64,000 nucleotides of DNA from Candidatus Regiella insecticola LSR1 (GCF_000143625.1 NZ_GL379590.1:1-64000), one strand, 5' to 3'. Positions 20,227-30,261 are shown, counted from the stretch's first letter. The notes: a model not told the origin generated them from the letters alone. Translations and numbers: made by a program.

Positions 20227-21279
20227 TTAATTGTTATTAATTGACCAATCCATCTTTTGCCCGGCTAAGAAAGGAATAATAGAGGTTTCTCCTGTCTTGA
20301 TTTCCATTGGCTGGAGTGGCGAAGGTGTTTTTACTAATGTAATAACATCTTCGTTTGGATCCAAGCCATAAAAATGAGGGCCATTGAGTGAACAAAATGC
20401 TTCTAAATGTTTCAGCGCGTTTAGTTCTTCAAATACTGTGGCGTAAATGGGCAATGCGACAGGGGCATTAAATATTCCTGCACAGCCACAGGCTGATTCT
20501 TTACGATCTTTGGTATGGGGAGCGGAGTCAGTACCAAGAAAAAAGCGATTGCTGCCACTGGCGACGGCCGCCCGCAATGCTTTTTGGTGGCGACTGCGTT
20601 TTAATATCGGCAAACAATATAGATGAGGACGAATACCGCCAACCAACATATCATTACGATTAAACATCAAATGTTGTGGGGTAATGGTCGCGGCAATATA
20701 ATCGCCTCCAGCTAAGACATAATCAACTGCATCGTTGGTGGTGATATGCTCAAATACGATTTTTAATGTGGGACATTTTTTACGAATGGGCTCTAATATG
20801 TCGTCGATAAATCGCGCCTCACGATCAAAAATATCTATTTCTTTGTTTGTTACTTCACCATGAACCAACAGGGGCATCCCCAGTTCTTGCATTTTTTCAA
20901 ATAACGGATAAAGAGCAGGAATATCAGTCACGCCCTGATTAGAATTAGTGGTGGCGTTAGCAGGATAAAGCTTAGCAGCAGTAAAAACGTTTTCTTTAAA
21001 ACCTTTCTCCAGTTCCTCGGGCAGTGTGCTGTTTGTTAGATAGCATGTCATTAATGGCGTGAATTTATGTCCGCAAGGGAGCGCGGCCAAAATACGATTT
21101 TTATAAGCTATCGCCTTATCAACGGTTGTGATCGGCTCTTCTAAATTTGGCATCACTATTGCCCGAGCAAAAACCTGGCTGGTGTAAGGCAGAACGGTTT
21201 TGAGTATGTCACCATCACGTAAGTGCAGGTGCCAGTCATCTGGGCGGCGAATTTTTAATTTTTCGTGTTCTGTGGTCAT
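20227..21279 (-). CDS. pyrC: dihydroorotase
   Basis: PyrC cyclises carbamoyl aspartate to dihydroorotate in pyrimidine synthesis. The 350-residue frame (E. coli 348) has the metal-binding [10 protein letters not shown] near the start, the carboxylated Lys in [15 protein letters not shown], His ligands in LLVHGEV and VFEHITT, and the catalytic Asp in FLGTDSAPH. The type II (short) dihydroorotase pattern is clear. The frame is intact. It lies downstream of rne on the same strand, separated by a strong terminator. Confidence 0.95.
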   Translation of the reverse strand: MTTEHEKLKIRRPDDWHLHLRDGDILKTVLPYTSQVFARAIVMPNLEEPITTVDKAIAYKNRILAALPCGHKFTPLMTCYLTNSTLPEELEKGFKENVFTAAKLYPANATTNSNQGVTDIPALYPLFEKMQELGMPLLVHGEVTNKEIDIFDREARFIDDILEPIRKKCPTLKIVFEHITTNDAVDYVLAGGDYIAATITPQHLMFNRNDMLVGGIRPHLYCLPILKRSRHQKALRAAVASGSNRFFLGTDSAPHTKDRKESACGCAGIFNAPVALPIYATVFEELNALKHLEAFCSLNGPHFYGLDPNEDVITLVKTPSPLQPMEIKTGETSIIPFLAGQKMDWSINNN

Positions 21280-21308
21280 TAAAGTGGCTCATTGTTGAAT
21301 AATAGATG

Positions 21309-21342
21309 AAAAAACAACCCCGCCTTAAAAATGCGGGGTTGT
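21309..21342 (-). terminator. rho-independent terminator of rne
   Basis: On the minus strand CAACCCCGC, a short loop and GCGGGGTTG form a perfect 9-bp GC-rich stem followed directly by six T. It lies 35 bases after the rne stop and before pyrC. Confidence 0.9.
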
Positions 21343-21376
21343 GAATACGTTTTAGGGCTGAGTTGTCATAATGGCG

Positions 21377-24300
21377 TTATTTCGATACTGCGGGCTTAGT
21401 TGCTGGTGCGCCTGCTTGGTTAACTGCGGCATGAGCACCGGCAGAGCCTTTACCAATAAAGTCAAATGAAGCTCTTTTCCAATCACTTTGGATTGGAATT
21501 GGTGCGGGTTGGACATAGTCTGCTGTAGGTGCCCTAGTCATAGGTGCGCTAGCATGATGTTTATACCCTTCGCCTTTGAAGCCGCCGCGTTGTTGGCTGC
21601 AAGTGTTCGCCGAATCACGTAGTTGTCTACGCTCATCGGTCTCACACCCTGGCCGCCTAGCGGCAACTTCAAGGGCTGTGGGTATAAATAACATGCCTGA
21701 TGGATATAAATTTTCTTGTTTGGCGATTACCCTCACTTCAGGTTCATTCACCAAAGGTGGGATAACAATGACTGGGATTTGTGATTTGATAGTATTTTCT
21801 ACTGTTAGTAGGGGCGATTCAGTTACCATAGGCTCTTGTTGTTCTGTTGGCTCGCTTGGATTTACTAGTGGATAACTTATCCACACTTTACCAGAAGCCA
21901 TCTCCGGTGATGCGAAAGCACCTGCTAATGGCATAGAGGATTGAGCAGGATAACGTTCATCACGATAGCGGCGCCGACGTTGACCACTAACACGAAGATG
22001 ACGAGGCGAACGACGCGAGCGGCGTGGTATGCCATTCTCGTTGTGAGTGCCGTCATGGGTGATTTCGTCACTCTCTGTAACCGTTGAAACCGTCATTGTA
22101 GGTAACGGTTTCAGGTCTCTTTTAAGATTATCGATTGACGTGTTTTCAATAAGGTTAACCTCGGCAACAGGGATATCTCTCTCTTTCTTTTGCAGAGTAG
22201 CGGTATTATCAGTGTCTATTTTATCAACAGAATGACAGCGTATTTTTTGACTCAACGGGCGTCGTTGACGACGAGGCATAACTGTTCGTTGTGGCTCTTC
22301 GTCAAGTTGATTTGTTTGTACCGTGGTAGGGAGCGGGGTTTTAATCTCTGCCGTTAACACTTTACGTTTATCATTTTGTTGTCGACGCGGTTGTTGATTT
22401 TTACGCTGTGTTTTATTGGTATCTACTGTGGTTTCGATTGCAGGAGCGGGTGATATTGGCCGCTTGTTATGACGCTGTTCTCGATTTTCTTCATTTTCTT
22501 CATTTTCTTCATTTTCTTCACGTACATTACGTTCTCCTCGGTCTTTACGTCCACTGCCTTGACGCCTTAGATCTCGGCGATCATTATGACGTGTTTCGGT
22601 CGTATTAGGAGCGATATTTTGAATCGATTTTGCTTCTTGGGATTGAAGCGAAGGAGTAAACCAGGCTTTTAAATGATGGAATAGTCGTTGTAAGAGATTC
22701 ATTGACGTGTCATCAAAAGGTGATGATGCCACTGATTTAGTGCGCATTTGCCTTTGCTTTGGCGCCATTGATGCTGTATTTGCCGATTTTTTAACAGCAG
22801 TTATTTCAGGGGATGAGGAAGCTTCAGGCAGTGGTAAGGCGGATAATGCAGGTTGCTCTCGTTGTTTACGTTCGTTGGGTGTTTCTTCCTGCGCTGCTGT
22901 TGTTCCTGCATTATATTGTTGTGCCAGCATATAACTAATGGTTGTATTTTCTTCACCTTTACGGATCCGTGATACGGCGTAATTTGGTGTTTGCATATTT
23001 TCTGTAGGAATGATAATAGCCCGAACACCGTTAGTCCGATTTTCGATTGCGTTAATGGAATCACGTTTTTCGTTGATAAGATAAGAGGCAATTGGAACCG
23101 GAACTATGGCATGAACTTTGACTGTATTTTCTTTTAGTGCTTCTTCTTCAATTAAACGTAAAATTGATAGTGATAGAGATTCATTGTCGCGAATACTGCC
23201 GGTACCAGTACAGCGTGGACAAACGTGATGGCTTGATTCTCCTAGCGATGGATTGAGGCGCTGGCGGGACATTTCTAGCAAACCGAAACGAGAAATACGA
23301 CCAATTTGAATGCGAGCCCGATCTTGATGTACGGCCTCACGTAGGCGTTGTTCGACGTCACGCTGATGACGTATTGGCGTCATATCAATAAAATCGATGA
23401 CGATCAATCCACCCAGATCGCGCAAACGAAGTTGGCGTGCAATTTCCTCGGCAGCCTCTAAATTGGTATTCCGTGCCGTTTCTTCAATATCACCGCCCTT
23501 CGTTGCACGAGCTGAATTAATGTCGATAGCAGTTAATGCTTCGGTGGTATCCACAACGATAGAGCCACCCGATGGTAAACGTACTTCACGCTGAAAGGCT
23601 GATTCAATTTGCGATTCAATTTGATAATGACTAAATAAGGGCGTTTCTCCATCATAGAGTTTCATTTTTTTGATAAAATCAGGGCGACCTAGATCAGTAA
23701 TATGTTTTTCGGCGAGCTTGAGGGTTTTGGGGTTATCAATCAGTATTTCGCCGAGATCCTGGCGCAGATAATCACGAAAAGCACGAACGATAACGTCACT
23801 TTCCTGATGGATTAAAAATGGTGCTGGGCGTCCTTCGGCTGCTTTTTTAATAGCCTCCCAATGTTGTAAGCGGAATGACAAATCCCATTGTAGGTCTTTC
23901 GTATTTTTACCAAGCCCCGCAGTGCGAACGATAAGCCCCATGCCATCAGGTAATTCTAATGTTGATAAGGTGGCTTTAAGTTCTGTACGTTCTTCCCCTT
24001 CGATACGACGAGAAATCCCGCCTGCCCGTGGATTATTGGGCATAAGAACTAAAAAACAGCCTGCTAAGCTGATAAAAGTAGTTAATGCAGCGCCTTTATT
24101 GCCCCGTTCTTCTTTGTCTATCTGAACGATAACTTCTTGGCCTTCATGCAGAACATCTTTAATTTTAGGGCGTGTGTTAGAATAATGATCACGAGAAAAG
24201 TACTCGCGAGAGATTTCTTTTAGTGGCAAAAAACCGTGTCTATCTGCACCATAATCAACAAAAGCAGCCTCTAGGCTTGGTTCAATTCGGGTGATTTTAC

Positions 24301-24430
24301 CTTTATAAATATTTGCTTTTTTTTGTTCATGGCCGGTGCTTTCGATGTCTAAATCATAAAGCTGTTGTCCGTTTACAAGTGCAACCCGCAACTCCTCCTG
24401 CTGAGTCGCGTTAATCAACATTCTTTTCAT
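21377..24430 (-). CDS. rne: ribonuclease E with in-frame palindromic-element insert
   Basis: RNase E starts mRNA decay and rRNA/tRNA processing and is the scaffold of the degradosome. The catalytic half is complete: S1 domain from about residue 35, catalytic Asp in [11 protein letters not shown] (about 303) and [13 protein letters not shown] (about 346), and the zinc link CPRCTGTG (about 404). A membrane-binding helix [17 protein letters not shown] is present, and an Arg-rich RNA-binding region with [37 protein letters not shown] corresponds to the enolase-binding site. Residues about 915-956 are encoded by a PE-A element ([20 protein letters not shown] is part). After it the conserved end resumes with SAPMTRAP and DWKRASFDF, so frame was preserved. 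Total 1017 residues. Confidence 0.96.
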   Translation of the reverse strand: MKRMLINATQQEELRVALVNGQQLYDLDIESTGHEQKKANIYKGKITRIEPSLEAAFVDYGADRHGFLPLKEISREYFSRDHYSNTRPKIKDVLHEGQEVIVQIDKEERGNKGAALTTFISLAGCFLVLMPNNPRAGGISRRIEGEERTELKATLSTLELPDGMGLIVRTAGLGKNTKDLQWDLSFRLQHWEAIKKAAEGRPAPFLIHQESDVIVRAFRDYLRQDLGEILIDNPKTLKLAEKHITDLGRPDFIKKMKLYDGETPLFSHYQIESQIESAFQREVRLPSGGSIVVDTTEALTAIDINSARATKGGDIEETARNTNLEAAEEIARQLRLRDLGGLIVIDFIDMTPIRHQRDVEQRLREAVHQDRARIQIGRISRFGLLEMSRQRLNPSLGESSHHVCPRCTGTGSIRDNESLSLSILRLIEEEALKENTVKVHAIVPVPIASYLINEKRDSINAIENRTNGVRAIIIPTENMQTPNYAVSRIRKGEENTTISYMLAQQYNAGTTAAQEETPNERKQREQPALSALPLPEASSSPEITAVKKSANTASMAPKQRQMRTKSVASSPFDDTSMNLLQRLFHHLKAWFTPSLQSQEAKSIQNIAPNTTETRHNDRRDLRRQGSGRKDRGERNVREENEENEENEENREQRHNKRPISPAPAIETTVDTNKTQRKNQQPRRQQNDKRKVLTAEIKTPLPTTVQTNQLDEEPQRTVMPRRQRRPLSQKIRCHSVDKIDTDNTATLQKKERDIPVAEVNLIENTSIDNLKRDLKPLPTMTVSTVTESDEITHDGTHNENGIPRRSRRSPRHLRVSGQRRRRYRDERYPAQSSMPLAGAFASPEMASGKVWISYPLVNPSEPTEQQEPMVTESPLLTVENTIKSQIPVIVIPPLVNEPEVRVIAKQENLYPSGMLFIPTALEVAARRPGCETDERRQLRDSANTCSQQRGGFKGEGYKHHASAPMTRAPTADYVQPAPIPIQSDWKRASFDFIGKGSAGAHAAVNQAGAPATKPAVSK
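21562..21686 (-). repeat. PE-A element inside rne
   Basis: A full 125-bp element. Read with the rne mRNA it starts TATACCCACAGCCC and ends GGCGAAGGGTATA, in sense orientation. No stop codon occurs in the frame used. If a TA was duplicated the net gain is 123 bases, 41 codons. It lies between the variable scaffold region and the conserved C-terminal segment. Confidence 0.92.
22484..22520 (-). repeat. 9-bp tandem repeat in rne
   Basis: Four units of ATTTTCTTC on the plus strand give an E-E-N repeat in RNase E, within the disordered acidic/basic scaffold. Such a run can change copy number by slippage without breaking the frame. Confidence 0.8.
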
Positions 24431-24735
24431 CTTACTTACTCGTTCTTTTTTACATTAGCATTAAAACTGCGGGAAAATAACCTTTCATGGCCGAATAAAC
24501 AGAGCAAACAAGGTCTTCTAACGGCACTGCTAACTTGACGACAGCGACAGTGCTTGAATTTAGGGACATTATCTCAATAGACCTATTTTTCCTTTTGAAA
24601 AATAGCGTCTTAAGTATAAACCCGCTTAATGAATTGATTTTCCGGATCGGGGGTTCCCCGCAGCCCGCTCATCGCTTGATTTCACATTACGTCTTACGCC
24701 ATTGCTGCGTTTTTGTATGATCAGGCAAACTTCAT

Positions 24736-24867
24736 TAGACTTTTTGTATAACCTACTGCGTGGTGTGAATTCTAGGTTACGCGGTGCTCAGCATTTTAAT
24801 CACAGTGGTTGCTGGGCTCCGTGCGCCTTGATTTCGTACCACGAATAGCGGTTTTGCAAGCAGTCTA
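24736..24867 (-). repeat. MITE-1 copy (divergent)
   Basis: Starts TAGACTTTTTGTATAACC and ends AAGCAGTCTA, with interior CTACTGCGTGGTG and GCTCCGTGCGCCTTGA matching MITE-1 in reverse. Its last TA is the start of the next PE-A element. Confidence 0.65.
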
Positions 24868-24995
24868 TACCCTTCGCCTTTGAAGCCGCCGCGTTGTTGG
24901 CTGCGGGCGGGTGCTCGTCGAATCATGTAGTCTATCTACGCTCATCGGTCTCACGCCCTGGCCGCCTAGCGGAAACTTGAAGGACTGTGGGTATA
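24866..24995 (-). repeat. PE-A palindromic element
   Basis: TATACCCTTCGCC to GGACTGTGGGTATA, reverse orientation, about 130 bp. Shares its terminal TATA with the following element. Lies in the rne-rluC divergent region. Confidence 0.85.
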
Positions 24996-25108
24996 CCCTT
25001 CGCCTTTCAAGTTACGGCTGTGTTGGCAGCGATCACTCATCTTTTGTCATGCATTACCTGGATGCGATTGATTGCCGCCTTGCCGTAACTCGAAATTCAT
25101 TGGGTATA
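24992..25108 (-). repeat. PE-A element (CTGTCATG-type centre)
   Basis: TATACCC to GGGTATA with arms TTTCAAGTTACGG and CCGTAACTCGAAATTC and a TTTTGTCATGCATTACC centre. It begins inside the last four bases of the preceding element. Confidence 0.85.
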
Positions 25109-25110
25109 TT

Positions 25111-25160
25111 AGTAATCATTAATTGTTAAACTAGTAGTAATCATTAATTGTTAAACTAGA
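25111..25160. repeat. 25-bp direct tandem duplication
   Basis: AGTAATCATTAATTG followed by TTAAACTAG occurs twice in direct succession. The second copy runs into the TAGAC start of a MITE-1 copy, so the duplication may be linked to that insertion. Confidence 0.8.
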
Positions 25161-25300
25161 CTTCTTTCTAAACTTGCTCCGTGACGCGGATCCTGCGTTG
25201 CCCGGTGCGCGCAATCCTCATGTACTTCATGTATACTCCGGTTGCTGTGCACCCTGTGCCTTGACTTAGCATAACGAACTACGGTTTGGAAAGAGGCCTA
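25157..25300 (-). repeat. MITE-1 copy
   Basis: 144 bp, same length as the copy at 6702 but reversed. Ends TAGACTTCTTTCTAAAC and GTTTGGAAAGAGGCCTA. The interior GACGCGGATCCTGCGTTGCC is the reverse of the other copies. It fills part of the region before rluC, where the rne leader and promoters would be expected on the other strand. Confidence 0.85.
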
Positions 25301-25405
25301 CTTAAATAAAAATAGCGTATAAACGTATTTTTAATCGACAATTTAGTAGTTAAGCACAGAAAGAGGAGTGTCGCTAATTACTTGGTATATTTAGGATTAC
25401 TAATT

Positions 25406-26367
25406 ATGAAAACGGATAATCCATTATAGTACAATTAATCGATATTGCTGCCGATGACGTTGATCAACGGATTGATAACTTTTTGCTCGCTAGATTAAAA
25501 GGTGTGCCGAAAAGTATGATTTATCGCATTGTACGAAAAGGAGAAGTGCGCGTTAACAAAGGGAGAATTAAACCAGAATATAAATTACAGAATGGTGATC
25601 GAGTACGTATCCCACCGGTGCGAGTGGCCGAACGTGAAACCCGAACGCTCTCGGTGAAACTGAATAAAATTTCATCACTTCCCGACCGTATTTTGTTTGA
25701 AGATGATGCTTTGTTGATATTGAATAAACCTTTTGGAATCGCAGTGCATGGTGGAAGTGGGGTGGATTTTGGCGTAATAGAAGCATTACGCGCGCTACGG
25801 CCTGAAGCCCGTTTTTTAGAGTTGGTACACCGTTTAGATCGTGATACGTCAGGTGTATTGTTGATCGCCAAAAAACGCTCTGCTTTGCGCGCGTTACACG
25901 AACAATTACGTCTTAAAAAAATACAAAAAGATTATTTAGCATTGGTAAAAGGTCATTGGCCATCTAGCTGCAAAAAAGTACAGGCACCTTTATTGAAAAA
26001 TGTGCTACAAAATGGTGGCCGAGTGGTGAAAGTTAGCAGTGAAGGTAAAGTATCAGAAACACACTTTAAGGTTGAAGAGCGTTTTGAATATGCCACTTTG
26101 CTGAAAGCGAGTCCAATAACCGGCAGGACACATCAGATACGTGTACATACTTTGCATAGCGGTCATCCGATTGCTTTTGATAACCGTTATGGTGATCGAG
26201 AATTTGACCGTCATCTGCAAGATACTGGCCTCAATCGCTTATTTTTGCATGCGGCGACATTATGCTGTCAACATCCGTTGGGAGGAACTTTATCTATCGA
26301 AGCACCTTTGGATGATCAATTACGTCATTGCCTGCAAATTTTACGTAAAAAATCTCCTTTTCTTTGA
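25406..26367 (+). CDS. rluC: 23S rRNA pseudouridine synthase, N-terminal frameshift
   Basis: RluC makes pseudouridines 955, 2504 and 2580 in 23S rRNA. An ATG at 25406, with AGGA upstream, starts MKTDNPL, the family start, and then hits TAG in frame. Restoring one base at about 25425-25428 joins it to VQLIDIAADDVDQRIDNFL and the rest of RluC, giving 320 residues (E. coli 319). The S4-like domain, the catalytic loop HRLDRDTSG (Asp) and the end block GRTHQIRVH are intact. Either the gene is weakly expressed from a later start (TTG 25483 would cut the S4 domain), or it is decaying, or one base is a sequencing error. In E. coli rluC is also divergent from rne. Confidence 0.85.
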
Positions 26368-26404
26368 CGCTAAATTATCCGGTATGCCGTAAAATCTCGG
26401 CTTT

Positions 26405-26517
26405 TATACCCAATGAATTTCGAGTTACGGCGGCTGCCAGGGCGACCGACCGATGAGCGTAGATATACCATAAAGGCGAGCGCCCGTAGCCAACAGGCTT
26501 CAAAGGCGAAGGGTATA
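26405..26517 (+). repeat. PE-A palindromic element
   Basis: TATACCCAATGAATTTCG to GGCGAAGGGTATA. The left arm is a hybrid that goes from the GAGTTACGGC type to a GGCTGCCAGGGCGACCG core. It lies after rluC, where yceF stands in E. coli. Confidence 0.8.
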
Positions 26518-26700
26518 TAAGGCATGGTTTTCCAGCTAACCTGGTGTTAGAATGCGCGGCTAGCAGCGAAAACTTCGTCATATCTATGACGGCAATCAGT
26601 ATCGCAGGGCATGCTTAATGCCGCGCTGAATATCAGGCAGCAAAGCATATTTGAATTACAGGCGGCGGGTCTCGTCGTCTCTGCCCATGGAGGCCGAGTA
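26518..26700. other. noncoding remnant where yceF is expected
   Basis: In E. coli a minus-strand yceF (maf-like) gene lies between rluC and yceD. Here only about 180 bp remain between repeats, and no reading frame matches the Maf motif (LASTS). I see short open stretches but nothing convincing, so yceF is called absent. Confidence 0.4.
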
Positions 26701-26807
26701 AGAGCTTATTCGAAATCTGCTTTGAGCTGCGCTTAGACAAGGAAAAAACGAGTGAAAAAAGCGCAGTTGTCTTTTTTGTACAAAACAAGAGATTTCGAAT
26801 AGGCTCT
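26701..26807 (+). repeat. MITE-2 copy (compact)
   Basis: 107 bp with imperfect terminal inverted repeats AGAGCTTATTCGAAATC and GATTTCGAATAGGCTCT. Subterminal TTTGAGCTGCGCT is shared with the copy at 38590. It lies just before yceD. Confidence 0.8.
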
Positions 26808-26888
26808 AGACTTGTCATGCACAAGTGACGGTCTGTGAAGTGGGAAGCCTTGTCCAATAGGACGGGGAGCAGTCACTATGGCGATCTT

Positions 26889-27437
26889 ATGCAAAATGTA
26901 AAATTACCTCTGACAGTTAATGTACTTCGTAGTGCTCAAAAGCGTTTAGATTATGTTGGCGTCTATTTTGCCGAGCAGGTAACTCGTGTTGCTGAGGCTG
27001 TGGTGAGTTTAGATAGTCATGTTGATGTCTCTTTATCGTTTGCGCTTGATGATCAAGGGTTAGCGGTTATTACGGGTAATGTTGGGATTGAGGTAACATT
27101 GCTATGTCAGCGTTGTGGTGGCACCTTTCATCATCATATTCATACCAGCTACTGCCTCAGTCCTGTTGTTAATAATAAGAAGCAGGGTAGTGATGAATGG
27201 ATTACAACGTTACCGGCGGCGTACGAGCCTATTGATGTTAATGAATTGGGTGAAGTGGATTTATTGGCAATGATTGAAGATGAAATTATTCTTTCACTGC
27301 CGATAATACGCATGCATGAATCTAAACACTGTGATATCTCTGCCACGGAAATGATATTTGGTGAATTACCTGAAGAGACAAACCAATCTAATCCATTTGC
27401 GGTATTAACAAATTTAAAGAAAAAAATTAAGGAGTAA
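26889..27437 (+). CDS. yceD: 23S rRNA accumulation protein YceD (DUF177)
   Basis: YceD is a small conserved protein encoded before rpmF; in E. coli its loss affects 23S rRNA accumulation. The 182-residue product starts [20 protein letters not shown], like E. coli. It keeps the LLCQRCGG motif (two Cys), [20 protein letters not shown] and SKHCDIS, and ends [16 protein letters not shown] prefer ATG 26889 over an upstream in-frame ATG because of the family start. Only 2 bases separate its stop from rpmF, so they form one operon. Confidence 0.92.
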   Translation: MQNVKLPLTVNVLRSAQKRLDYVGVYFAEQVTRVAEAVVSLDSHVDVSLSFALDDQGLAVITGNVGIEVTLLCQRCGGTFHHHIHTSYCLSPVVNNKKQGSDEWITTLPAAYEPIDVNELGEVDLLAMIEDEIILSLPIIRMHESKHCDISATEMIFGELPEETNQSNPFAVLTNLKKKIKE

Positions 27438-27439
27438 CC

Positions 27440-27706
27440 ATGGCCGTACAACAAAACAAACCCACTCGTTCCAAACGTGGTATGCGTCGTTCACATGACG
27501 CGCTGACTGTTGGCACGCTTTCTAAAGATCAAACCTCCGGTGAAATTCACCTGCGCCATCATATTACGAAGGAAGGCTATTACCGTGGTAAAAAGGTTGT
27601 TTTTCCGACAGTACATTTGTCGACCAAAAAATCAGCGGTTGAAACGCTAGCAATTAGAGTGGATGCAGCGAAGAAAAAGTGCCTAGCAAAAGATGTCGCA
27701 TCGTGA
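27440..27706 (+). CDS. rpmF: 50S ribosomal protein L32 with C-terminal extension
   Basis: The first 54 residues ([20 protein letters not shown] through GYYRGKKVV) are a standard L32 of the Cys-less type. E. coli L32 stops after 57 residues. Here the frame goes on for about 33 more residues, rich in Lys and Ala ([14 protein letters not shown] at the end), with no family I recognise. Ribosome site AAGGAG lies 8 bases before the ATG. The extension probably arose by loss of the native stop during deletion of plsX, which follows rpmF in E. coli and is missing here. Confidence 0.93.
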   Translation: MAVQQNKPTRSKRGMRRSHDALTVGTLSKDQTSGEIHLRHHITKEGYYRGKKVVFPTVHLSTKKSAVETLAIRVDAAKKKCLAKDVAS

Positions 27707-27745
27707 AGACTAAAAAAATCAAATATTAAATGGAATAGAATAGAG

Positions 27746-27776
27746 CGTTGGCATAAGGTCAGCGTTTTTATTTTTA
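27746..27776 (+). terminator. putative terminator after rpmF
   Basis: CGTTGGC and GTCAGCG form a 7-bp stem with two G-U pairs and a 5-base loop, followed by TTTTTATTTTT. Its position 40 bases after rpmF fits an end of the yceD-rpmF transcript. Confidence 0.6.
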
Positions 27777-27847
27777 TGAGACTGCTTGCAGGGGTAGCTA
27801 TCTAATTCACAACTCAAGTTGTTGCTAATGGCAAAACCTATCGCTGT

Positions 27848-27973
27848 TATACCCACAGCCCTTCAAGTTGCCGCTAGGCGGCCAGGGATGAGACCCGTTG
27901 AGCGTAGATAGACTACGTGATTCGGCGAACACCCGCAGCCAACAACGCAGCGGCTTCAAAGGCGAAGGGTATA
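27848..27973 (+). repeat. PE-A palindromic element
   Basis: Typical element, 126 bp, TATACCCACAGCCC to GGCGAAGGGTATA, with GCCGCTAGGCGGCC and ACTACGTGATTCGGCGAAC. It lies between rpmF and fabH in the place of plsX. Confidence 0.9.
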
Positions 27974-28016
27974 AAGCATGCCTTTGCCGATTTGTTATGA
28001 TAGTAAAGTGTTACAA

Positions 28017-28159
28017 TAGACCTCTTTCCAAACCGTAGTTCGTTATGCGAAGTCAAGGCGCCCAGGGCACAGCAACCTTCATTGCCATAAGTACATGAGG
28101 ATTGCGAGCACCGGGCAACGCAGGATCCGCGTCACCTAGTAGGTTTGGAAAGAGGTCTA
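28017..28159 (+). repeat. MITE-1 copy
   Basis: 143 bp, ends TAGACCTCTTTCCAAAC and GTTTGGAAAGAGGTCTA, exact inverse of each other over 17 bases. The interior is nearly the same as the copy at 6702. It ends about 20 bases before the fabH start, so fabH transcription must come from within or before repeats. Confidence 0.9.
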
Positions 28160-28181
28160 ATAAAGGGTGGCCGATAATAAA

Positions 28182-29174
28182 ATGAACACTAAGATTCTCG
28201 GGACGGGGAGTTATCTGCCCGCAGAAGTGCGTAGCAATGCGGACTTAGAAAAGATGGTGGATACCACCAACGATTGGATTGTGACTCGTACTGGTATAAA
28301 GGAAAGGCGGATTGCCAAAGCTCATGAAACCGTGGCTAGCATGGGGTGCCATGCTGCCAAAAAAGCATTAGAGATGGCACAAAAAGTACGAGAACCTAAA
28401 AAATTCGATGAAAATGATATTGGCTTAATTATTGTCGCTACGACTTCTTCGAGTCACGCTTTTCCAAGTTCAGCCTGTCAAATACAGCAAATGCTAGGGA
28501 TTAAAGATGCTATTTCTTTTGATCTAGCAGCGGCCTGCTCTGGCTTCATTTATGCTCTCAGTGTTTCTGATAAATTTATCAAAAGTGGTACGGTAAAAAA
28601 TGCGTTGGTGATTGGTTCTGATGCCCTTAGTCGTATGCTTGATGAACAAGATCGTGGCACAGTCATTTTATTTGGTGATGGTGCTGGAGCGGTGGTGTTG
28701 AGTGCATCAACAGGCTCTGATATTGATCGCACCCTACCATCCGATATTCTTTCAACATATTTGCACGCCGATGGTCGCTCTGGGAATCTATTGGCACTGC
28801 CTCATCAGCATTCTCAAGATCAGCCCGCCTATCTCACTATGAAAGGGTGCGAGGTGTTTAAAATTGCAGTTAATGAATTAGCGAAGATTATCGATGAAAC
28901 GCTAAAGGCGAATGATATCTGTCATAGCCAACTAGATTGGTTGATACCTCATCAAGCGAATTTACGTATTATTAAAGCAACGGCTGAAAAATTAAAGATG
29001 GACATGGAAAAAGTGGTGATCACCTTAGATCAGCATGGTAACACTTCTGCCGCGTCGGTGCCTTCGGCGTTAGATGCAGCAGTGCGTGATGGAAGAATTC
29101 AACGCGGGCAACTGTTACTACTGGAAGCCTTTGGTGGTGGTTTTACCTGGGGTTCAGCGTTGATTCGTTTTTGA
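28182..29174 (+). CDS. fabH: beta-ketoacyl-ACP synthase III
   Basis: FabH condenses acetyl-CoA with malonyl-ACP to start type II fatty-acid synthesis. The 330-residue product has the catalytic triad: Cys in AAACSGF (about 119), His in IPHQANLR and Asn in [10 protein letters not shown]. The start [16 protein letters not shown] matches E. coli [14 protein letters not shown] small insertion is seen near residues 68-78 ([11 protein letters not shown]). The end [13 protein letters not shown] is typical. A GTG at 28167 in frame is an alternative start. It heads fabH-fabD-fabG-acpP-fabF, the usual enterobacterial cluster. Confidence 0.95.
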   Translation: MNTKILGTGSYLPAEVRSNADLEKMVDTTNDWIVTRTGIKERRIAKAHETVASMGCHAAKKALEMAQKVREPKKFDENDIGLIIVATTSSSHAFPSSACQIQQMLGIKDAISFDLAAACSGFIYALSVSDKFIKSGTVKNALVIGSDALSRMLDEQDRGTVILFGDGAGAVVLSASTGSDIDRTLPSDILSTYLHADGRSGNLLALPHQHSQDQPAYLTMKGCEVFKIAVNELAKIIDETLKANDICHSQLDWLIPHQANLRIIKATAEKLKMDMEKVVITLDQHGNTSAASVPSALDAAVRDGRIQRGQLLLLEAFGGGFTWGSALIRF

Positions 29175-29178
29175 TTTA

Positions 29179-29303
29179 TATACCCTTCGCCTTTGAAGCC
29201 GCTGCGTTGTTGGCTGCGGGTGTTCGCCGAATCACGTAGTCTATCTACGCTCATCGATCGGTCGCCCTGGCAGCCGAAGGCAACTTCAAAGACGAAGGGT
29301 ATA
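29179..29303 (-). repeat. PE-A element between fabH and fabD
   Basis: 125 bp, reverse orientation, TATACCCTTCGCC to GACGAAGGGTATA, core GTAGTCTATCTACGCTCATC. It lies 4 bases after the fabH stop and 16 before fabD, within what should be one transcript. Confidence 0.9.
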
Positions 29304-29319
29304 AAATAGGTGAATAGCA

Positions 29320-30261
29320 ATGTCAAAATTCGCGATAGTCTTTCCAGGACAAGGCTCTCAGGCAGTGGGGATGTTAGCGGAGCTAGCGGCTCAATTTCCA
29401 CTTGTTAAAGAAACATTTAATGAAGCCTCATCGGTATTAGATTACGATTTGTGGCAGTTAGTGCAACAAGGGTCGATAGAAGAGTTAAATAAAACTTGGC
29501 ACACCCAGCCTGCCTTGCTTGCTGCCTCGGTGGCTATTTGGCGGCTTTGGAATGCGCTACGAGAACAGCATAAAGCGAATCATCCCCTTATCATGGCGGG
29601 TCACAGTTTAGGTGAATACTCTGCTTTAGTTTGCGCGGGAGTGTTAGATTTTAAACAAGCTATCAGCTTGGTTGAACTGCGTGGTAAATTGATGCAAGAA
29701 GCGGTACCTGTAGGCACTGGTGCCATGTCTGCCATCATTGGTTTAGATGATGATACCGTTAAGCAAGTTTGTGCCGCATCAGCGCAAGGGCAGGTAGTGT
29801 CACCGGTTAATTTTAACTCAGCCAATCAAGTGGTTATCGCTGGCAACAAAGCAGCGGTAGCGAGAGCAGAGCTTGCCTGTAAACAGGCGGGTGCAAAGCG
29901 CGTGTTATCCTTACCCATTAGTGTTCCTTCTCACTGCATACTAATGAAACCTGCTGCAGACAAAATGGCCGTTGCGCTTGAGAAAGTCACCTTCAATTCA
30001 CCTCATTATTCAGTGGTAAATAATGTAGATGTTCGGGTAGAAAGCTCGCCGACGGCTATTCGTAACGCTTTGGTACGTCAAATTTATAGTCCGGTTCGTT
30101 GGGTCGAATCTGTTAAATATATTGAAAAACAAGGTGTTGAATGTTTGCTAGAAATGGGGCCTGGTAGTGTTTTGGGTGGTTTGAGCAAACGTATCATTAC
30201 TACATTGGTGACAGAATCAGTCAATGATGTTGCTTCGCTGGTATCTGCGTTAAAACATTAA
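29320..30261 (+). CDS. fabD: malonyl-CoA-ACP transacylase
   Basis: FabD loads malonyl groups onto acyl carrier protein. The 313-residue frame starts MSKFAIVFPGQGSQAVGML. It has the catalytic Ser in AGHSLGEYSALV (about residue 96), the Arg in VELRGKLMQEAVP, the His in ISVPSHC, and the block SPVNFNSANQVVIAG. The frame is intact and the length normal (E. coli 309). Sixteen bases separate its stop from fabG. Confidence 0.96.
   Translation: MSKFAIVFPGQGSQAVGMLAELAAQFPLVKETFNEASSVLDYDLWQLVQQGSIEELNKTWHTQPALLAASVAIWRLWNALREQHKANHPLIMAGHSLGEYSALVCAGVLDFKQAISLVELRGKLMQEAVPVGTGAMSAIIGLDDDTVKQVCAASAQGQVVSPVNFNSANQVVIAGNKAAVARAELACKQAGAKRVLSLPISVPSHCILMKPAADKMAVALEKVTFNSPHYSVVNNVDVRVESSPTAIRNALVRQIYSPVRWVESVKYIEKQGVECLLEMGPGSVLGGLSKRIITTLVTESVNDVASLVSALKH

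Noticed and set aside
21576-24125. Several open frames antisense to rne
   Set aside because: They are shadows of the rne frame or of the PE-A palindrome, with no ribosome sites.
25483-25485. TTG as the rluC start
   Set aside because: It would remove the first part of the S4-like domain; the conserved start MKT at 25406 is present but frameshifted.
26518-26700. Degraded yceF (Maf) gene
   Set aside because: Position fits, but no Maf motif can be read in any frame on either strand.
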